A DNA stretch of 64,000 bases from Wenzhouxiangella sp. XN201 (lineage in GTDB: Bacteria > Pseudomonadota > Gammaproteobacteria > Xanthomonadales > Wenzhouxiangellaceae): NCBI RefSeq assembly GCF_011008905.1, contig NZ_JAAIVI010000017.1, positions 434,001 to 498,000 of the forward strand. The letters are read 5' to 3'. The notes under the pieces were generated by a model, which worked only from the letters and a program-made list of their open reading frames with translations, did not search any database and was not told where the DNA came from. The position numbers were made by a program, and so were the translations under genes. Every line of letters starts with the position of its first letter. Position 1 is the stretch's first letter. Of the stretch, positions 24,234 to 33,382 are shown piece by piece.

Positions 24234-26114
24234 TCACGCCGCCGAACGGTGGCGCTTGAGGTAGACCAGCAGTTGCGAGATGGCGGCCGGCGTCATGCCG
24301 GGAATCCGGCTGGCCTGATCGATGGTGTGCGGGCGGGTCTTGTCGAGCTTTTCGAGCAATTCGGATGACAGGCCCTTGACCGTCTCGAAGGCAAAGTCTT
24401 CGGGGATGGTCTGTTCGGCCGCCTTGCGCTGACGATCGATCTCGGCGCGCTGGCGATCGAGGTAGCCGGCGTAGCGCACCTGAATGGCGACCTGTTCGCC
24501 GACATCTTCAGCATTGACGCCGGGGCCGATGCCTTCGACTGCCATCAGCGCGTCGTAGTCGATTTCAGGTCGACGCAACAGTTCCTCGGCCGTCGTGTCC
24601 TTGCGGATCTCCACGGCCAGCGCCTGCGCCGCGCGTGAGGCCAGTTCCGACGATGCCGGGATTCGCAGTCCGCGCAGACGCTCGCGCTCGCACTCGATCG
24701 CTTCGCGTCGCTGCCGGAAATGCTGCCAGCGCTTGTCGTCGACCAGGTTGAGCTCCCGGCCGGCTTCGGTCAGGCGCAGGTCGGCGTTGTCCTCGCGCAG
24801 GTGCAGCCTGAATTCCGCCCGGCTGGTAAACATGCGGTAGGGCTCGGGCGCGCCCTGGGTAATCAGGTCGTCGATCAGGACGCCGATGTAGGCCTGGTCG
24901 CGACCGGGTGTCCAGGGCGCCTCGCCGTGCGCCTGGCGGGCCGCATTCAGGCCGGCGATCAGGCCCTGGGCAGCGGCTTCTTCATAGCCTGTGGTGCCGT
25001 TGATCTGCCCGGCAAAGTACAACCCCGCCAGGTGTCGCGTCTCGAGACTGGGCTTGAGTTCGCGCGGGTCGAAGAAGTCGTATTCGATGGCGTAGCCCGG
25101 GCGCGTGATATGGGCCCGTTCCAGCCCCGGAATCGAACGCACCAGCTCGATCTGCACGTCGAAGGGCAGGCTGGTTGAGATGCCGTTCGGGTACCACTCG
25201 TTGAGACCCAGTCCTTCAGGCTCAAGAAAGATCTGGTGCGAGTCCTTGTCGGCGAAGCGCACCACCTTGTCCTCGATCGAAGGGCAGTAGCGCGGGCCCG
25301 TGCCCTCGATGGCGCCGGCATACATGGGTGAACGATCGAGATTGTCGCGGATCAGTTCGTGCGTGCTCTCGTTGGTGCGGGTGATGTAGCACGAGACCTG
25401 CTCGGGATGATCTTCGCGTCGGCCGAGAAAGGAAAAGACTGGCCGATGTTCGTCGCCGGGCTGTTCCTCCAGTCGGGAGAAGTCGATGCTGCGGCCGTCC
25501 AGGCGTGGCGGCGTGCCGGTCTTGAGCCGGCCGACGCCAAACGGCAGTTCGCGCAGGCGCGCGGCCAGGGCATTGGCCGGCGCATCGCCCGCCCGGCCAC
25601 CGGCCAGCTTGGTCTCGCCGATATGGATGCGCCCGCCCAGGAATGTGCCGGTGGTCAGCACCACGGCCGGGGCATGAAAGTCCAGGCCCATGGCGGTGCG
25701 CACACCGGTCACGCGATCGCCCTCGACGATCAGGTCGTCGACCGGCTGTTGGAACAGGGTCAGTCCAGCCTGTGCTTCGACCGCCCGACGAATGGCGTTG
25801 CGGTAGAGCGTGCGATCGGCCTGGCAACGGGTGGCGCGCACGGCCGGGCCCTTGCGCGCGTTGAGCCGCCGCCACTGGATGCCGGCGGCATCTGCGGCTT
25901 GCGCCATGATGCCGCCCAGGGCATCGAGTTCCCGGACGAGATGGCCCTTGCCGATGCCGCCGATGGCCGGATTGCAGCTCATCTGACCGATGGTCTCGAT
26001 CGCGTGGGTGGCCAGGAGTGTGCGCGCACCCGCCCGCGCCGCGGCCAGGGCGGCCTCGGTACCGGCATGACCGCCGCCGATGACGATCACATCAAATGAA
26101 TCGGGATAACGCAT
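24234..26114 (-). CDS. mnmG: tRNA uridine-5-carboxymethylaminomethyl(34) synthesis enzyme MnmG (GidA)
   Basis: The 626-residue product has the N-terminal FAD-binding motif [10 protein letters not shown] (about residues 13-22), [12 protein letters not shown] (about 48-59), the Y-C-P-S-I-E-D-K-V region (about 270) and the conserved [16 protein letters not shown] segment (about 370-385). With MnmE it modifies the wobble uridine of several tRNAs. It lies about 75 bases after the Tyr-rich lipoprotein gene and on the same strand as mrcA, so read-through from that group is possible. Full length for the family. Confidence 0.96.
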   Translation of the reverse strand: MRYPDSFDVIVIGGGHAGTEAALAAARAGARTLLATHAIETIGQMSCNPAIGGIGKGHLVRELDALGGIMAQAADAAGIQWRRLNARKGPAVRATRCQADRTLYRNAIRRAVEAQAGLTLFQQPVDDLIVEGDRVTGVRTAMGLDFHAPAVVLTTGTFLGGRIHIGETKLAGGRAGDAPANALAARLRELPFGVGRLKTGTPPRLDGRSIDFSRLEEQPGDEHRPVFSFLGRREDHPEQVSCYITRTNESTHELIRDNLDRSPMYAGAIEGTGPRYCPSIEDKVVRFADKDSHQIFLEPEGLGLNEWYPNGISTSLPFDVQIELVRSIPGLERAHITRPGYAIEYDFFDPRELKPSLETRHLAGLYFAGQINGTTGYEEAAAQGLIAGLNAARQAHGEAPWTPGRDQAYIGVLIDDLITQGAPEPYRMFTSRAEFRLHLREDNADLRLTEAGRELNLVDDKRWQHFRQRREAIECERERLRGLRIPASSELASRAAQALAVEIRKDTTAEELLRRPEIDYDALMAVEGIGPGVNAEDVGEQVAIQVRYAGYLDRQRAEIDRQRKAAEQTIPEDFAFETVKGLSSELLEKLDKTRPHTIDQASRIPGMTPAAISQLLVYLKRHRSAA

Positions 26115-26188
26115 CGGTTCTGACCGACAGGGTTTGAAATCAAGGGTTTATTGTATCGCCGCGCGCAGGTTCCGCACAACGGGCCAGC

Positions 26189-27136
26189 TCAGTGTCGGCG
26201 TTCCCGGCGGGTGTCCGAACTGCTGCGATTGGGGCGGGCCGGCGGCCGGTCCCGCGTTCTGGCGGGCGATCTGGACGGGGGATTGTCGGGCACGCTCACC
26301 GGATTTCGCGGGCGTTGCTGTCGTGCCGGCGGAGCCGCAGGCTGGCGAACGGGTGCCTGGCTGCGCGCGCCGTCACGCGGCGGGGTTCGTTCCACTGTCC
26401 GCTCGGGCGGGCGGCTGGGCAAGGATTCCGGACGCCAGGTTTGCGGCGGCCGGTTACGACTGTCCGGCAATGCAACCGGGTCGATCGTCCGGGGTCTGTC
26501 GCGATCATCCAGGCGCCGCAGCAGTTCGGCGCGACGCTCCAGTGCCAGGCCGCTGCGGTCCTGGCGCTCCAATGCCGGACCGCGCGCGGGCGCCAGCCGC
26601 TGGTCGGTCGGCGTGCGGCGGTTGGCCGGCAGACGCTGGGAGACCCTCGGCATCAGCGCCGTGCGGTCCGGGCGCTGCGAGCGAACCGCCAGTGAGCGAC
26701 GCGTTTCGAGTTCATGCAGGCGTGCATCGAGCTGCTTGACGCGATGCCTGTGTGAGCTGCGGTAGTCGCCGAAACTGAAGTAGCCGCCGACATACCAGGG
26801 CTGGTAGTAGCGATAGCGCGATCCATAGCCATACCAGGGGTGGTGGTAGCCGGGGCGGTGAGCGTAGTACCAGCCCGGGAAGGGGTAGTACCAGGGATCG
26901 TAGCGATGCACGACGACGGAGTACGGATGGTAGTAGTGCGAAAAGTAGAAATGGTCGAGCGACCAGTACGGGTAAACCAGCGGGTCGATCAGCGCAACAT
27001 GGTGCGCACGCTGGGCGCGTGGCTCGTAATAGACGCCGTCACCGCGCTCGTAATAGGTGACGCAGCCACTGAGCATCAGGCCCAGCATGGCGAGCGCCAA
27101 TAGCTTGATCGTGCGTCCACGACTTTTCATGATCAT
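26189..27136 (-). CDS. Tyr/His-rich then Arg/Pro-rich lipoprotein of unknown function
   Basis: I start at the ATG 27136 that overlaps the upstream stop (ATGA) and has GGATGAG 8 bases before it; ATG 27142 or 27130 are alternatives. The roughly 315-residue product has a lipoprotein signal (L-M-L-S-G-C, Cys at about residue 25). The mature part has two zones: residues about 30-135 are packed with Tyr, His, Trp and Pro (for example W-Y-Y-P-F-P-G-W-Y-Y), and the C-terminal half is highly basic and Pro-rich (RDRPRT, PARTRDRPPARP). It is a low-complexity envelope protein; I know no function for it. Confidence 0.65.
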   Translation of the reverse strand: MIMKSRGRTIKLLALAMLGLMLSGCVTYYERGDGVYYEPRAQRAHHVALIDPLVYPYWSLDHFYFSHYYHPYSVVVHRYDPWYYPFPGWYYAHRPGYHHPWYGYGSRYRYYQPWYVGGYFSFGDYRSSHRHRVKQLDARLHELETRRSLAVRSQRPDRTALMPRVSQRLPANRRTPTDQRLAPARGPALERQDRSGLALERRAELLRRLDDRDRPRTIDPVALPDSRNRPPQTWRPESLPSRPPERTVERTPPRDGARSQAPVRQPAAPPARQQRPRNPVSVPDNPPSRSPARTRDRPPARPNRSSSDTRRERRH

Positions 27137-27774
27137 GACCATAGCTCATCCGGGTGAACCGAACCTGAATCGGCCAGCAGTCGCTCAACCTCGGCCACCC
27201 CGGCGCGGCGCTGGCCGCGCCCGTCGACCGGGCTCGGCGGAGCCTGGCGGGCGTCCGGGCCGATCATCTGGATCAGCTCGATGGCGTGGCCACCGCCCTC
27301 GATGACGACGATTTCGAGATCGCGACCGCTGCCGTCGTGCCAGCGAATGCGACGCACTTCCTGGGTGAACGGCACGTGGCGTTCCATCAGGAACCTAACC
27401 ACGGCATCGGGATCGTCGGCGAACACATGCAGGCTGATTCGCGAAAATTCGTCGGCCGTGCCCTCGAGCACCGGTCCGACCAGCTTGGGCCGGAACGGCG
27501 CCAGGAAATGCATGGCCGACAGGGCAGCCTCGCGCAACTCGAGCAGCGTCTGCCGCAGCGACTCGCCGCCATACAGAAATTGCCACTCACGCAGGGCCTG
27601 CTCGACCTCGCTGTTCGAGGGCAGGCTGGTGCGCGAGCTCGCACCCAGTCGGCTGGCGGCCTTCTCCTTGGCGGCCAGGAAACCGCGCTGGCCCTCTGTG
27701 GCCATGATGCGCGCAGCCTCGGCGGCGATTTCCAGCCGGATGCGATTGTTCTTTGGCGGCTGTCGACTGCCCAT
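27133..27774 (-). CDS. Conserved hypothetical protein between mrcA and a lipoprotein gene
   Basis: The 213-residue product starts six bases after the mrcA stop and overlaps the next gene by four bases. No signal peptide or membrane segment is evident. The N-terminus is basic and helical (R-L-E-I-A-A-E-A-A-R-I-M). The centre reads L-A-P-F-R-P-K-L-V-G-P-V-L-E-G-T-A, then D-P-D-A-V-V-R-F-L-M-E-R, a pattern weakly like nucleotidyltransferase-type or AbiEii-like regions, but I would not assign it. The likely translation coupling suggests it works with its neighbours or is simply co-transcribed. Confidence 0.7.
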   Translation of the reverse strand: MGSRQPPKNNRIRLEIAAEAARIMATEGQRGFLAAKEKAASRLGASSRTSLPSNSEVEQALREWQFLYGGESLRQTLLELREAALSAMHFLAPFRPKLVGPVLEGTADEFSRISLHVFADDPDAVVRFLMERHVPFTQEVRRIRWHDGSGRDLEIVVIEGGGHAIELIQMIGPDARQAPPSPVDGRGQRRAGVAEVERLLADSGSVHPDELWS

Positions 27775-27780
27775 GGGTCA

Positions 27781-30279
27781 TCAATAAACTTCGTACGGGT
27801 CGGCCTGCTCGCCCGAATCTTCGGGGTCTGACAGCGGCGGCAGATTATCGGCATGGAACCATTCATGGACCGCGCCGGGTGCGCCGGGACGGGCCCGCAG
27901 CCCCGTTTCCGGATCGATCAGCGCGCGCGTCAGACCGATCGGTGTGGGCCGGGTGGATTCCGGGCGGCCCTCGAGGGCGGTTGCCATGAAATCCACCCAC
28001 AGGGGCAGGGCCGTGCGCCCGCCCTGTTCCTGGCTGCCGAGCGACTCGTTGTCGTCGCGGCCGAGCCACACGACCGTGACCAGGTCACCGCCGTAGCCGG
28101 CAAACCAGGTGTCGCGCAGATCGTTGGTGGTGCCGGTCTTCCCGGCCAGGTCGCCGCGCTCGAGGGCGAGTGCGCGTCGTCCGGTGCCGCGTCGCACCAC
28201 GTCGCCGAGCATCGAGTCGATCAGCCAGGCGGTCTGGCCCGACAGGACACGCTCGGCATGCTGTGGGCGCGGCGGCCCGACCAGCTCGTAATCTTGTTCC
28301 GTCCCGGACTCGTCCGCATCCGAAATCTTTTCACGCGCCAGTTCAGGGCGAATTTGCCGGGGGCCGTCGGGGGATTCCTCGACGGCTGTCTCGGGTTCGT
28401 TTGGGGGTGGAATCTCGGGGCAGTCCGGGCAGGGCAGGCGCCACTCGGTCTCGAGGATGCTCTCGCCGTCGGCGTCGCGGACACTGTAGAGATATTGCGG
28501 TTCGACTTCGAAGCCGCCATTGGCAAACACGGCATAGGCGGCCGTGAGTTCGACCGGGGTAATGGCTGCCGAACCCAGTGCCATCGATGGCCCGTTGGGG
28601 AGCTTGGATCGCTCGAACCCGAATCGCGTGACGTAATCGCGACCGGTATCGATGCCCATGTCCATCAGCAAGCGGACACTGACCAGGTTGCGGGAATTGA
28701 CCATGGCTTCGCGCAGCCGGGTCGGGCCGAAGAAGCGCTGGCTGAAATTGGTCGGCTTCCACTCCCGCTCCATCGAGGGGTCATTGACCACCACCGGAGC
28801 ATCGTTGACGCGCGAGGCCGGCGTGAAGCCGTGGTCCAGGGCGGCCGCGTAAATGAAGGGCTTGAACGCAGATCCCGGTTGGCGCTGACTTTGGGTGGCG
28901 CGATTGAACTGGCTGTGGGCGAAATCGATGCCACCGACCAGGGCCCGGATCTCGCCGGTGCCGGCCTGCATGCTCACCAGGGCCGCTTCGGCCTCGGGTA
29001 GCTGTGCCAGCTGCCAACCCTCCCCGGCGCGGCGAACGCGCACGATGTCACCCGGTTCGAGCACGTCGGCGACGGTTTCCGGTGCCGAACCGACGGCGTT
29101 GATGTTGAGGAAGGGACGAGCCCACTCAACGCTCTCGAGCGTGATCGAAATCGACTCCCCGCCAGCCAGTCGCAGCCTGGCCGATTCAGCCTCGACCTGT
29201 TCCACCAGGGCCGGCTGCTGATCGGCGATGGGACGGATCGAAGCCAGTCGGTCCTCGATGCGGTCATCGTCGGACAGTGCCTCGGCCGGCATCCGGTCTT
29301 CCGGGCCGCGCCAGCCATGCCGGCGGTCGTAGGCGACCAGGCCGTCGCGCACGGCCCGGACGGCGGCCCGCTGAAGGTCCGAATCGATGGTGGTCAGCGC
29401 CACAAGGCCCTCACTGTAGGCCGCCTCGGCGCCCACCCGTTCGACCACGTCGCTGCGCACCATCTCGGCGATCCACGGCGCTTCCAGTTCGACCACCGGG
29501 CCGTGGAAACTGGCCGTATTGGGTTGGGCGACCGCGCTTGCATGCGCGTCTTCCGAGATATGGCCGAGTTCGAGCATTCGGCCCAGGATCCAGTTGCGCC
29601 GGATCATGGCGCGCTCAGGTCCGGAAATCGGGTTGTCGCGCGATGGCGCCTTGGGCAGGCCGGCGATCATCGCCATCTCGGCCAGGGTCAGATCTTCGAG
29701 GGTCTTGCCGTAATAGACCTGGGCCGCTGCAGCGACGCCGTAAGCGCGATGGCCCAGAAACTCCTTGTTGAGGTAGAGTTCGAGAATCTCGTCCTTCTCG
29801 AGCTCACGCTCGATCTTGAAGGCCAGCAACATCTCGCGCAGCTTGCGCGTGACGGAATAGTCGGTCGACAGGAAAAAGCGGCGTGCGACCTGCTGGGTGA
29901 TGGTGCTGCCGCCCGGGACCCGTCCGCGGCCCATGCTCAGCGCGTACAGCCACACCGCCCGGGTCGTGCCACGCCAGTCGACGCCGGGATGACGGTAGAA
30001 GCGATCGTCTTCCGCCGACAGAAATGCGAGTTTGAGATTTTCCGGCATATCATCCAGCGCCACCGGTCGCCGGCGCTGTTCACCGATTTCGGCCATCAGC
30101 GCGCCGTCGGTCGAGTAGATGCGCAACGGAACCTGCAGTTTAAGGTCGCGCAGCGACTCTACCGAGGGCAATGACGGCACAATCGTCAGCCAGATCACGA
30201 CCACGCCAATTAGCCCCAAGGCGAACAGCAGGAAAAACAGGCGGATAGAAAAAACTATTAAAGGCTTTATTCGAACCAT
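27781..30279 (-). CDS. mrcA: Penicillin-binding protein 1A (bifunctional glycosyltransferase/transpeptidase)
   Basis: The 832-residue product has an N-terminal membrane helix (about residues 9-32) and the GT51 motifs E-D-D-R-F-Y-R-H-P-G (about 90-99) and G-G-S-T-I-T-Q-Q (about 122-129). It also has the transpeptidase motifs S-A-F-K (about 455), S-R-N (about 514) and K-T-G-T-T (near 701). An inserted OB-like region lies between the two catalytic domains. It polymerises and cross-links peptidoglycan. As in many gammaproteobacteria it is divergent from the pilMNOPQ operon; the 217-base region between them must hold both promoters. Confidence 0.96.
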   Translation of the reverse strand: MVRIKPLIVFSIRLFFLLFALGLIGVVVIWLTIVPSLPSVESLRDLKLQVPLRIYSTDGALMAEIGEQRRRPVALDDMPENLKLAFLSAEDDRFYRHPGVDWRGTTRAVWLYALSMGRGRVPGGSTITQQVARRFFLSTDYSVTRKLREMLLAFKIERELEKDEILELYLNKEFLGHRAYGVAAAAQVYYGKTLEDLTLAEMAMIAGLPKAPSRDNPISGPERAMIRRNWILGRMLELGHISEDAHASAVAQPNTASFHGPVVELEAPWIAEMVRSDVVERVGAEAAYSEGLVALTTIDSDLQRAAVRAVRDGLVAYDRRHGWRGPEDRMPAEALSDDDRIEDRLASIRPIADQQPALVEQVEAESARLRLAGGESISITLESVEWARPFLNINAVGSAPETVADVLEPGDIVRVRRAGEGWQLAQLPEAEAALVSMQAGTGEIRALVGGIDFAHSQFNRATQSQRQPGSAFKPFIYAAALDHGFTPASRVNDAPVVVNDPSMEREWKPTNFSQRFFGPTRLREAMVNSRNLVSVRLLMDMGIDTGRDYVTRFGFERSKLPNGPSMALGSAAITPVELTAAYAVFANGGFEVEPQYLYSVRDADGESILETEWRLPCPDCPEIPPPNEPETAVEESPDGPRQIRPELAREKISDADESGTEQDYELVGPPRPQHAERVLSGQTAWLIDSMLGDVVRRGTGRRALALERGDLAGKTGTTNDLRDTWFAGYGGDLVTVVWLGRDDNESLGSQEQGGRTALPLWVDFMATALEGRPESTRPTPIGLTRALIDPETGLRARPGAPGAVHEWFHADNLPPLSDPEDSGEQADPYEVY

Positions 30280-30496
30280 CAGTTATGGTAAATGTAGGCA
30301 CAGACAAGTCGGAATGACGCTCGTCTTGGACGGGGTTCCGGGGCAAAAGTGCCCACGAACTGAGATCCGGACGACCTTTGAGCAGAGGGTAGCACAGACA
30401 TACGCTTGTCCAGACCGGCGTTGTGGGGGACGTTTCGGACAGGTCAAGCCATGACATGGACAGGGCCATGCCGACCACGAGGGCATAAGAAAAAAC

Positions 30497-31570
30497 ATGA
30501 GTGATTTTCTCAGCAAGCTGTTCCGAACAGCGCCACCACCATTGCTCGGTGTCGATATCGGATCAAGCAGTATCAAGGTTTTGCAGCTCGGTGCCAGCGG
30601 CTCGGGTTATCGGGTCGAGGCATTTGCCATCGAGCCGGTGCCGGAAGGCGCGATCTCCGAAGGTGCAATCGGTGACACCGACCGTGTGGCCGAGGCCGTC
30701 AGGCGTGCCGTCAAGCGTTCGGGATCGAAAGCCAAGGCCTGCGCCATGGCGGTCAGCGGCTCGGCGGTGATCACCAAGATCATCAATCTGCCCGCAGATC
30801 TCACGGAAGATGACATCGAGGCCCAGATCGAAGTCGAGGCCGGGCAGTACATCCCGTATCCACGCGAAGAAGTCAGTCTGGATTTCGAGGTGCTCGGGCC
30901 GGCGCCGCGCAATGCTGATCTGGTCGAGATCCTGCTCGCGGCCTCCAAGACCGAGAATGTCGATCTGTGCTCGGAAATCGCGGATCTGGCCGGACTCAGC
31001 CTGCGCCTCGTCGATGTCGAGTCCTACGCGGTGGCCAGCGCCTTCGAGCTGGTTCGAAAGCGCGAGGGCCTGGATGATGCCGAGACCGTCGGCGTGCTCA
31101 ATATGGGCGCCAATGCCTCGACGCTGATCGCGTTGCGCGGCGGTCGAATGACTTACAGTCGCGAACACGCGTTCGGCGGACAGCAGTTGATCGAGGACTG
31201 CATGCGCCGCTACGGCATGGACATCGAGCAGGCTGCATTCCTGCAGCGCGGCGAGACCCCGCCGGCCGGATTCGAGGACGAGATCCTGGAGCCCTTCAGG
31301 CAGAATGTCATCCAGCAGATCAGTCGTGCCCTGCAGTTCTATTCTTCGTCGAGCGACTATTCGGGGATCAACACGCTCTACCTCACGGGTGGTGCGGCCT
31401 CGACACCAGGGTTGGCCGAGGCTGTTGGCGACGAGGTCGGTGTCTCCTGCGAGGTCACCGACCCGGTCGAGGGCATGCGCCTGGCGCCGGCCATCGATGC
31501 GAAACGACTGGAGCGAGCGCGGCCGGCACTGACCACAGCCTGCGGGCTTGCGTTGCGAGGGTTTGACTGA
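30497..31570 (+). CDS. pilM: Type IV pilus inner-membrane assembly protein PilM
   Basis: The 357-residue cytoplasmic protein has an actin/FtsA-like fold: L-L-G-V-D-I-G-S-S-S-I-K (about residues 15-26) is the phosphate-binding motif, and G-Q-Q-L-I-E-D (about 228) and Y-L-T-G-G-A-A-S (about 296) are further family text. PilM binds the N-terminus of PilN and connects the cytoplasmic motor to the periplasmic alignment complex. First gene of the operon; its TGA shares a base with the pilN ATG. The divergent region to mrcA holds no convincing -35/-10 pair that I can point to. Confidence 0.95.
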   Translation: MSDFLSKLFRTAPPPLLGVDIGSSSIKVLQLGASGSGYRVEAFAIEPVPEGAISEGAIGDTDRVAEAVRRAVKRSGSKAKACAMAVSGSAVITKIINLPADLTEDDIEAQIEVEAGQYIPYPREEVSLDFEVLGPAPRNADLVEILLAASKTENVDLCSEIADLAGLSLRLVDVESYAVASAFELVRKREGLDDAETVGVLNMGANASTLIALRGGRMTYSREHAFGGQQLIEDCMRRYGMDIEQAAFLQRGETPPAGFEDEILEPFRQNVIQQISRALQFYSSSSDYSGINTLYLTGGAASTPGLAEAVGDEVGVSCEVTDPVEGMRLAPAIDAKRLERARPALTTACGLALRGFD

Positions 31571-32166
31571 TGGCGAGAATCAACCTGCTGCCCTGGCGAG
31601 AGAATCGCCGTCAGGAGCGACAGAGAAACTTCATGATCGGGCTGGTGGCGACCGCCATCGGGGCCGTTCTGCTGGTGTTCCTGGCCGGTCATCTGGTGCA
31701 GCGCCAGATCGATGCCCAGGAGGTGCGCAACGACTTCCTGCGTGGCGAGATCAGGACGCTCGATGATCAGATCAGGCAGATCGAGGAACTCGAGGAGCGG
31801 CGCGACAACCTGCTGGCACGCAAGAACGTCATTGAACGGCTGCAGGAAAATCGCTCGATGATGGTTCACCTGTTCAACTACCTGGCCCAGACCGTACCCG
31901 AGGGTGTCCGCTTGTCATCGGTACGCCAGGCGGGTGAAGAACTGACTATCCTGGGGACGACACAATCCGAAACGCGGGTTTCCGATTACATGCGCAACAT
32001 CGAGAGCGCCGAGTGGCTGCATCAACCTGAATTGCGCATCATCGAGGTGATCCCGGGTGAAGGGGCCGGCGCCGAGCCGTTCCGGTTCGAATTGAGGGCG
32101 CGACTCGCTTCGCCCAGAGTGGTCAAAGAAGACGAAGCGGGCGATTCGTCCGGCGAGGAGAATTGA
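31570..32166 (+). CDS. pilN: Type IV pilus assembly protein PilN
   Basis: The 198-residue product begins M-A-R-I-N-L-L-P-W-R-E, the conserved PilM-binding N-terminus (INLLPWR). A transmembrane helix follows (about residues 22-42), then a coiled coil (residues about 45-95, D-D-Q-I-R-Q-I-E-E-L-E-E-R-R-D) and a ferredoxin-like periplasmic domain. It pairs with PilO. The acidic C-terminus ends E-D-E-A-G-D-S-S-G-E-E-N. Confidence 0.95.
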   Translation: MARINLLPWRENRRQERQRNFMIGLVATAIGAVLLVFLAGHLVQRQIDAQEVRNDFLRGEIRTLDDQIRQIEELEERRDNLLARKNVIERLQENRSMMVHLFNYLAQTVPEGVRLSSVRQAGEELTILGTTQSETRVSDYMRNIESAEWLHQPELRIIEVIPGEGAGAEPFRFELRARLASPRVVKEDEAGDSSGEEN

Positions 32167-32169
32167 CGC

Positions 32170-32790
32170 ATGGATCTTTCGGAAATCAGAGACCTCGACT
32201 ACAGCAACATCGGTTCGGCTTCGACCGGCGTCAAGGTTCTGCTGCTCGGGCTGCTGGCCCTGGTCATCCTGATCGGTGGCTATTTCTATATCGTCAAGGA
32301 CAAGCGCGAGACGCTGGCCGAACGCGAGCGCACCGAGAGCGAGCTCAAGCAGGAGTTCAGCACCAAGCAGGAGAAGGCTGCCAATCTTGAGGCCTACAAG
32401 GCCCAGTTGGCCGAGATGGAAGAGATGCTCGAGGTGATGCTGCGCCAGCTACCGTCGCGCACTGAAATGCCCGAGCTGCTGGTCGATATCTCCCAGACGG
32501 CGCTCGGGGCCGGCATTGACAACGAGCTGTTCGAACCACGCGCTGAAATCAAGCGCGATTTCTATGCCGAGCAGCCGATCAATGTACGCATGGTCGGCAC
32601 CTACCACGAGTTCGGCAATTTCGTCAGTTCGGTGGCATCACTGTCGCGAGTTGTCATCCTGACGATGCGCGACATTTCCCTGCAGCCCGTCGAAGGCACG
32701 GGCCGCCTGCGCCTGGAGGGGGTGGTGACCACGTACCGCTATCTCGATGACACCGAAGGCGGTGCCGTAACCGCGGGAGGTGGGCAATGA
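32170..32790 (+). CDS. pilO: Type IV pilus assembly protein PilO
   Basis: The 206-residue product has a membrane helix (about residues 22-42, V-L-L-L-G-L-L-A-L-V-I-L-I-G-G), a periplasmic coiled coil (K-D-K-R-E-T-L-A-E-R-E through E-M-E-E-M-L), then the PilO text L-P-S-R-T-E-M-P-E-L-L-V-D-I-S and a ferredoxin-like domain. PilO heterodimerises with PilN in the inner-membrane alignment complex. It starts three bases after pilN and overlaps pilP by four bases (ATGA). Confidence 0.93.
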   Translation: MDLSEIRDLDYSNIGSASTGVKVLLLGLLALVILIGGYFYIVKDKRETLAERERTESELKQEFSTKQEKAANLEAYKAQLAEMEEMLEVMLRQLPSRTEMPELLVDISQTALGAGIDNELFEPRAEIKRDFYAEQPINVRMVGTYHEFGNFVSSVASLSRVVILTMRDISLQPVEGTGRLRLEGVVTTYRYLDDTEGGAVTAGGGQ

Positions 32791-33317
32791 ATCTGGTGAT
32801 TCGAAGCCTGATGATCCTGACTCTGGCGCTGCTGGCAGTTGCTTGCACCAAGGGGACGGATGACCTGCGTGACTGGGTCTCGGATGTTCGCCAGCGCGAA
32901 CCCGAGCCGATTGACCCGATACCGCCGATTCAGACGCCGGAAGTCGTCGCGTACGAGGGCGAAGGCCTGCGCGATCCGTTCCGGGGCGTGGGCGGTCGCG
33001 ATGAGCAGGACGAGCAGCTGGCCGGCGAAGGAGGCGGGTTGCGTCCCGACCCGGATCGGCGCAAGGAGTACCTGGAGGAATTTCCACTCGACACCCTGTC
33101 GATGGTGGGGACGATCGAAATGGATGACGTGGAGTATGCCCTGATCCGCGACAACGAGAGCGTAGTCCACCGGGTACGCGAAGGCAATTACATGGGGCAG
33201 AATCATGGTCTGGTGACGGCGGTCGAGCCCAACCAGGTCGAAGTGCGTGAACTTGTACAGGATGGTCGTGGCGGCTGGGTCGAACGCCGGGTGCGCGTGG
33301 CCATGGCTGAAGACTAA
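32787..33317 (+). CDS. pilP: Type IV pilus lipoprotein PilP
   Basis: The 176-residue product has a lipoprotein signal ending L-L-A-V-A-C (Cys about residue 19), a proline-rich linker (P-I-D-P-I-P-P-I-Q-T-P) and a compact C-terminal beta-domain with R-D-P-F (about 60), L-S-M-V-G-T-I (about 104) and V-R-E-G-N-Y-M-G-Q-N-H-G (about 128). PilP links the PilN/PilO complex to the PilQ secretin. The residue at -3 of the lipobox is Ala rather than Leu, still plausible. Confidence 0.93.
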   Translation: MNLVIRSLMILTLALLAVACTKGTDDLRDWVSDVRQREPEPIDPIPPIQTPEVVAYEGEGLRDPFRGVGGRDEQDEQLAGEGGGLRPDPDRRKEYLEEFPLDTLSMVGTIEMDDVEYALIRDNESVVHRVREGNYMGQNHGLVTAVEPNQVEVRELVQDGRGGWVERRVRVAMAED

Positions 33318-33382
33318 CCGGATACCGGCAAGGAATGAACATCATGATGAAGTCTTCATGGGCGATTAACGGGAGATGGGCA

